A stretch of DNA of 64,000 nucleotides, taken from assembly GCA_963664365.1 (NCBI GenBank), contig OY761144.1, positions 1,984,001-2,048,000 of the forward strand, given 5' to 3'. Both the position numbers and the translations under genes were made by a program. The notes beneath the pieces were generated by a model. It was not told the origin of the DNA. It searched no databases and saw only the letters and a list, made by a program, of their open reading frames with translations. Origin of the DNA: VXRN01 sp963664365 (GTDB taxonomy: Bacteria > Chloroflexota > Dehalococcoidia > Lucifugimonadales > UBA1123). The number at the start of each line of letters is the position of its first letter. The first letter of the stretch is position 1. This document shows, one piece after another, positions 61,176-64,000 of the stretch.

Positions 61176-61496
61176 CGAAGAGCTCGCCCCGCCTCGCGCA
61201 ATGTGTTCTATGGACTATATGAGCCAACCCGACGCGCCAAGATTAGAAGTAAGTACTCGTCCGGACAGACGGTGAGACAGCCGGAGTGAAGTTGTAATGA
61301 GACGAGTAAGCACACCTCCACAAGGTGTACTCTATGAGGAGCGTGTTCATAAGTCAATGTATTCTCAGTGCATAATCAATCAAGATAGCAGACATAATAA
61401 AAATATATGACTCATAACGTACTATAAAGTATCGTATATGTATGGGCGAAAACAGAAGGGTTTACGGCGTCAGTGGGACATCGATCCGCAACGTGC
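61176..61496 (-). promoter_or_regulatory. Promoter and structured leader of the giant gene
   Basis: On the minus strand: TTGACT (61357-61352), 17-bp spacer, TAGAGT (61334-61329), predicting a leader of about 147 nt. The leader contains a hairpin (ACACCT-5 nt-AGGTGT, 61312-61328) and a long-range stem (TACTCGTC 61254-61261 with GACGAGTA 61301-61308). A second -10-like TATAGT lies near 61220. The stretch 61370-61445 is markedly AT-rich. No gene is seen. Confidence 0.5.
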
Positions 61497-61573
61497 TGGT
61501 GGGCCAGCGTGGACTCGAACCACGGACCTCAGTCTTATCAGGACTGCGCTCTAACCGTCTGAGCTACTGGCCC
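61497..61573 (-). tRNA. tRNA-Ile(GAU), copy 2
   Basis: Identical to copy 1 over all 77 nt, including the encoded CCA and anticodon GAT. On the minus strand it lies directly upstream of the giant gene's promoter region. The sequence to the left of its CCA end is unrelated to that next to copy 1. Confidence 0.95.
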
Positions 61574-61662
61574 CGGATGCCGACGTCGGCGCCTGCACGG
61601 CCGGCCGATGCGCCGGCCGATGCGCCGATTGAGGCGGGACGCCCTTGGCGAAGGTGTACGTG

Positions 61663-61692
61663 AGTATATCTTTGGCTCCAAAACCCTGTCAA
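61663..61692 (-). promoter_or_regulatory. Promoter of tRNA-Ile copy 2
   Basis: TTGACA (61692-61687), 18-bp spacer, TATACT (61668-61663), followed by a ~90-nt GC-rich leader. Compared with copy 1, the -35 matches consensus exactly and the spacer is one base shorter, so this copy may be the stronger one. Confidence 0.65.
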
Positions 61693-61748
61693 CCAAAACC
61701 CGCCAAAAACTAAAGACCACCCACTATCCACTACCCACTAATACCCCC

Positions 61749-61778
61749 TTGACATCCCCAGACCGCTTGTGCGATACT
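61749..61778 (+). promoter_or_regulatory. Promoter of the 324-aa hypothetical gene
   Basis: TTGACA at 61749-61754, 18-bp spacer and GATACT at 61773-61778, with ATG codons at 61780 and 61786. The predicted transcription start lies on the second ATG, implying a leaderless message. Confidence 0.65.
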
Positions 61779-61779
61779 A

Positions 61780-62754
61780 ATGTTCATGCAGCCGAAAACA
61801 CAAACAGCCACCATCAACCCCGTCTTCGCCGGACACGCCGCGCGGCAGATTCAGGACGCCGTCGGCGGTATCCACCGCATCCTCGACAACCTGCTCGAAA
61901 TCGCCAATGGCAAAGACCCCGACGCCAACACCTACGACCGACTCAGAGCAACCAAGGTCCTCTACGACAGAGGCTTCGGCAAAGTCACCAAGACCCTGCC
62001 CCGAACTACGGCGCCGGAGTCGGAACGAGACCCCAAATCAGCGAAATCCCAAAATCAAACGAATCACAGTTCAGACAGACCCGTCGCCAAGCTCGAAGAG
62101 AAACTCGACGACGAGCTAGGCCCGCCGCGGGCGCCCGTCAGGCTCTACGAGCCGGGCCGCGCCCCTGCCGTGCCCGACTCCACCCCGGACCTCGCCCGCG
62201 AGGCGCAATACTACGTCCTCGAAATCACCAACTACGGAGCCGACCTGGCCTCCATCCTAGCCTACATTCACGAACCCGACCCCGAAGACGCGTCCGTCAG
62301 GCCCTGCCACCGCATCACCGCCGGCCAGATGATGCTCGACCGTGTCCTCGGCTTAGTCGCAGACCTCGAACAGCCGCTCGACGACTGGCAAGACCCCTCG
62401 CTCGAATCCAACTGGGCGTACAAGCACCCCGCCGAGATCGACCCCACCATCCCCATCGAAAAGATCATCGAGGCCGACCGCTTCGCCCGCAGGCACGTCG
62501 AGGGCGCGTTGAAAGAGCGCGCGGAGTTCAAGGCAGAGTTCGGAAACGAACAGGACAACGACCCCTGCTACAAATGCAACGACCTATACCTCTGCGACCA
62601 CCACGGCATGGCCGAAGAACTGACCAAGCCGGAAGAGGAACTTCTCTCGACCGCCCGCGGCATGGCAAACATGGACCTCTTCGGCGAACGAATCTACTTC
62701 GACGATGGTGGCCGCCTCCGCCTCCACCCCCCACCCCACATAGACGACTCCTAA
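61780..62754 (+). CDS. Conserved protein of unknown function, copy 2
   Basis: 324 aa, paralogue of the gene at 12672. The N-terminal ~68 residues differ at a few positions. The linker (PRTTAPESERDPKSAKS region, about 72-95) is rewritten and six residues shorter. From RPVAKLEEKL onward the two proteins are identical, including CYKCNDLYLCDHH. The high DNA identity of the last 650 bp implies recent duplication or continuing gene conversion. As with copy 1, the ATG six bases downstream (61786) may be the true leaderless start. Function unknown; constant association with tRNA-Ile is the only context clue. Confidence 0.75.
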   Translation: MFMQPKTQTATINPVFAGHAARQIQDAVGGIHRILDNLLEIANGKDPDANTYDRLRATKVLYDRGFGKVTKTLPRTTAPESERDPKSAKSQNQTNHSSDRPVAKLEEKLDDELGPPRAPVRLYEPGRAPAVPDSTPDLAREAQYYVLEITNYGADLASILAYIHEPDPEDASVRPCHRITAGQMMLDRVLGLVADLEQPLDDWQDPSLESNWAYKHPAEIDPTIPIEKIIEADRFARRHVEGALKERAEFKAEFGNEQDNDPCYKCNDLYLCDHHGMAEELTKPEEELLSTARGMANMDLFGERIYFDDGGRLRLHPPPHIDDS

Positions 62755-63036
62755 CCCCAGGATTTCGACCAACACATCCCCTCTCCCTTGAGGGAGAGAG
62801 CCTGCCCCGTACTCCGATACGGGGGTGAGGGTGAATCCATACCCCTTTAAGCTCCCTTGAGGGAGAGAGCCTGCCCCGTACCCCGATACGGGGCCGGAAT
62901 CCAGAGGGGCGTGGGTAGCGTGGTGAAACATCCCCTCTCCGACCAACACATCCCCTCTCCCTTGAGGGAGAGGGTTAGGGTGAGGGTGAATACCCATCCG
63001 CCTACCAATCCGGCACAACCTCGTGCCGCGCCTTCA
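62755..63036. repeat. Mosaic of hairpin repeats A and B
   Basis: At least five repeat pieces are joined here. A truncated A runs directly into B (62799-62825), whose end is fused to an A tail (GGGTGAGGGTGAAT). A CTCCCTTGAGGGAG stem with a full B follows (62851-62912), then a complete A (62953-62989). The order shows repeated recombination between repeats. No gene is seen. Confidence 0.65.
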
Positions 63037-63038
63037 TC

Positions 63039-63067
63039 TTGACGGGCTGGGGAGCGCGTACTATTCT
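63039..63067 (+). promoter_or_regulatory. Promoter of the DUF1445 gene
   Basis: TTGACG at 63039-63044, 17-bp spacer, TATTCT at 63062-63067, about 40 bp before ATG 63108. This gene has a normal leader with a ribosome binding site, unlike the leaderless genes in the window. Confidence 0.55.
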
Positions 63068-63107
63068 AGGCTAGATTCGCGGTCCCCAAGTCTAGTCAGG
63101 AGCAGAC

Positions 63108-63902
63108 ATGCAGATGCTGGCCACGCCCACCGCGCCGGACGACGTCCGCGAACTGATCAGGAACGGCAGCCTCGTGCGGCCGACCAGCGGGCTCGCGCCC
63201 GGCTACGTCCAGGCAAACCTCGCGATTCTTCCGAGAGAACTCGCCTTCGACTTTCTCCTCTTCTGCCAGCGCAACCCCAAACCCTGCCCACTCCTGGAGG
63301 TCGTCGAGGCCGGCGACGTAGAACCGGCCCAGTTCGCGCCCGGCTCCGACCTGAGGACCGACGTCCCCCTCTATCGCATCTACGAATACGGAGAGATGAC
63401 GGCTGAAGTGGCGGACATCTCCGAGTTCTGGCGCGATGACCTCGTATCGTTCCTGCTGGGGTGCAGCTTCTCCTTCGAGACCGCCCTCACCCGCGCCGGC
63501 ATCCCTCTCAGGCACATCGAACGCGAGACGAACGTGTCTATGTTCATAACCAACATCCCGGCGGCCTCCGCCGGCGTCTTCACAGGCCCGACCGTCGTCT
63601 CCATGAGGCCCATCAGGCAGGAACAGGTCGTGAGGGCCGTGCAGGTCACTTCCCGATTCCCGGCGGTCCACGGCGCGCCGCTCCACGTTGGAGACCCGGC
63701 CGCCATAGGCATAGACGACATCATGCGCCCCGACTTTGGAGACCCGACCGAGATCAGGGACGGGGAGATTCCCGTCTTCTGGGCCTGCGGAGTCACTCCA
63801 CAGGCGGCGGCCATGGCCTCAAGGCCGTCCATGATGATCACGCACTCGCCGGGCTACATGTTCATAACCGACAAGAAGGATGAAGACCTGGCGGTGATTT
63901 AG
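63108..63902 (+). CDS. DUF1445 / D-glutamate cyclase family protein (putative hydro-lyase)
   Basis: 264 aa, ATG 63108 with AGGAG nine bases upstream. Length and motifs fit PF07286: SGLAPGYVQANLAILP near the N-terminus, DVPLYRIYEYG, DDLVSFLLGCSFSFE, the central NIPAASAGVFTGPTVVSMRP, and WACGVTPQAA near the end. Relatives include YcsI and the mitochondrial D-glutamate cyclase, which converts D-glutamate to 5-oxo-D-proline; older annotation calls the family hydro-lyases. The reaction here is not shown by the sequence. It is the first gene of a probable plus-strand operon, with another start codon 73 bp downstream. Confidence 0.9.
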   Translation: MQMLATPTAPDDVRELIRNGSLVRPTSGLAPGYVQANLAILPRELAFDFLLFCQRNPKPCPLLEVVEAGDVEPAQFAPGSDLRTDVPLYRIYEYGEMTAEVADISEFWRDDLVSFLLGCSFSFETALTRAGIPLRHIERETNVSMFITNIPAASAGVFTGPTVVSMRPIRQEQVVRAVQVTSRFPAVHGAPLHVGDPAAIGIDDIMRPDFGDPTEIRDGEIPVFWACGVTPQAAAMASRPSMMITHSPGYMFITDKKDEDLAVI

Positions 63903-63927
63903 ACGCCCGCGCCGAGAAACACGTAGC

Positions 63928-63946
63928 GGCGGGTTTCAAACCCGCC
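63928..63946. repeat. Perfect 9-1-9 palindrome
   Basis: GGCGGGTTT-C-AAACCCGCC, preceded by GTAGC, lies between the DUF1445 gene and the next start codon. It looks like a dispersed REP-type palindrome. It could also act as an mRNA-stabilising or weak terminator hairpin. Confidence 0.55.
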
Positions 63947-63975
63947 CTCTGCAATTCGACACAAGGAGACCTCCG

Positions 63976-64000
63976 TTGACCATAGAGGACATAATCCTGG
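63976..64000 (+). CDS. Start of a further gene (partial)
   Basis: TTG 63976 follows AAGGAG (63963-63968) at seven bases and opens M-T-I-E-D-I-I-L before the window ends. The strong site supports a real start; the product cannot be identified. Spacing suggests that it is co-transcribed with the DUF1445 gene. Confidence 0.45.

Larger units (their letters stand above)
38290..59997 (-). repeat. Eleven ~1.9-2.1-kb modules in the giant gene
   Basis: Each module opens with a calcium-loop-like D-Y-D-A-D-N-D-G-L-I-E segment. The openings lie near 59985, 58050, 56170, 54225, 52220, 50160, 48190, 46240, 44270, 42310 and 40300. A-Q-L-N-A-I-R-x-D-L-D-G-D-G, a conserved Cys pair (M-G-C ... C-x-G-Y-E-L) and W-x-P-I-G follow. 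Then come several GLUG repeats (A-G-G-L-V-G, S-Y-S/A), the Y-W-D-T-x-T-S-G segment, N-P-W-D-F-G-T-x-x-Q-Y-P, a Calx-beta-like stretch (V-T-L-S-V-S-P-x-T-I-x-E ... I-x-D-D-D) and an FN3 domain. Confidence 0.88.
61497..62798. repeat. 1.3-kb direct repeat (tRNA-Ile + hypothetical gene), right copy
   Basis: Partner of 12382-13708 in the same orientation, so that a 49-kb segment with hsd, toxin-antitoxin and giant genes lies between. It starts at the tRNA CCA and ends within hairpin repeats after the hypothetical gene. Confidence 0.9.

Noticed and set aside
22300..60900. Many long open frames on the plus strand opposite the giant gene (for example 30810-33086 and 44235-46031)
   Set aside because: They are antisense shadows of a GC-rich repetitive gene. 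They lack ribosome binding sites, their products are Arg/Gly/Val-rich without domains, and they break at module boundaries.

Overview
This is a GC-rich bacterial window, probably from an uncultured Chloroflexota (Dehalococcoidia/SAR202-like). The reasons are the style of the surface proteins (Pro/Thr stalks, repeats of the form D-x-D-x-D-G-L-I-E), a fused histidine kinase/OmpR regulator, scattered CCCTCTCCC / CCCCGTA hairpin repeats and apparently leaderless promoters. The phylum is an inference; no marker gene is present.

Left part (1-12.2 kb). The window opens inside a minus-strand gene for a secreted FN3 / repeat protein whose first repeat matches the giant protein described below. A plus-strand gene encodes one polypeptide with GAF, PAS, kinase, receiver and winged-helix DNA-binding domains. 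A compact minus-strand operon (11.9 to 4.3 kb) then encodes a heterodimeric ABC ATPase/permease pair and a complete FecBCDE-type importer: lipoprotein, two permeases and an ATPase. Most junctions overlap. The promoter region carries two Fur-box-like 7-1-7 palindromes, so iron (siderophore or heme) uptake is the likely role.

Middle part (12.4-22.1 kb). A tRNA-Ile(GAU) and a divergent 330-aa gene of unknown function are followed by a type I restriction-modification locus: hsdM with an N-terminal XRE helix-turn-helix, hsdS, hsdR and a mini-YgjP metallopeptidase overlapping hsdR. Inserted between hsdS and hsdR are a GNAT acetyltransferase, a 107-aa hypothetical, a 56-aa antitoxin-like gene and a Phd/VapC toxin-antitoxin pair. 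An (ATG)6 tract is shared by the 3' end of hsdS and the 5' end of the acetyltransferase gene.

Right part (22.3-64 kb). One uninterrupted 38.9-kb minus-strand gene encodes a 12,960-aa surface protein. In order it has a signal peptide, FN3-like domains, eleven ~650-aa modules (calcium-loop-like segment, GLUG repeats, Calx-beta-like strand, FN3), about fifty FN3 domains (several apparently inserted inside other FN3 domains), a Pro/Thr stalk, and a C-terminal membrane anchor. Near-identical DNA blocks inside it point to recent internal duplication. Next comes a second, nearly identical copy of the tRNA-Ile plus the 324/330-aa gene. The whole 49-kb segment is therefore bracketed by 1.3-kb direct repeats that start exactly at the tRNA 3' end. 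The window closes with a DUF1445 (D-glutamate cyclase family) gene and the first codons of another gene.

The most interesting material is the giant surface protein with its nested FN3 domains, and the tRNA-bracketed segment that carries it together with restriction and toxin-antitoxin genes.
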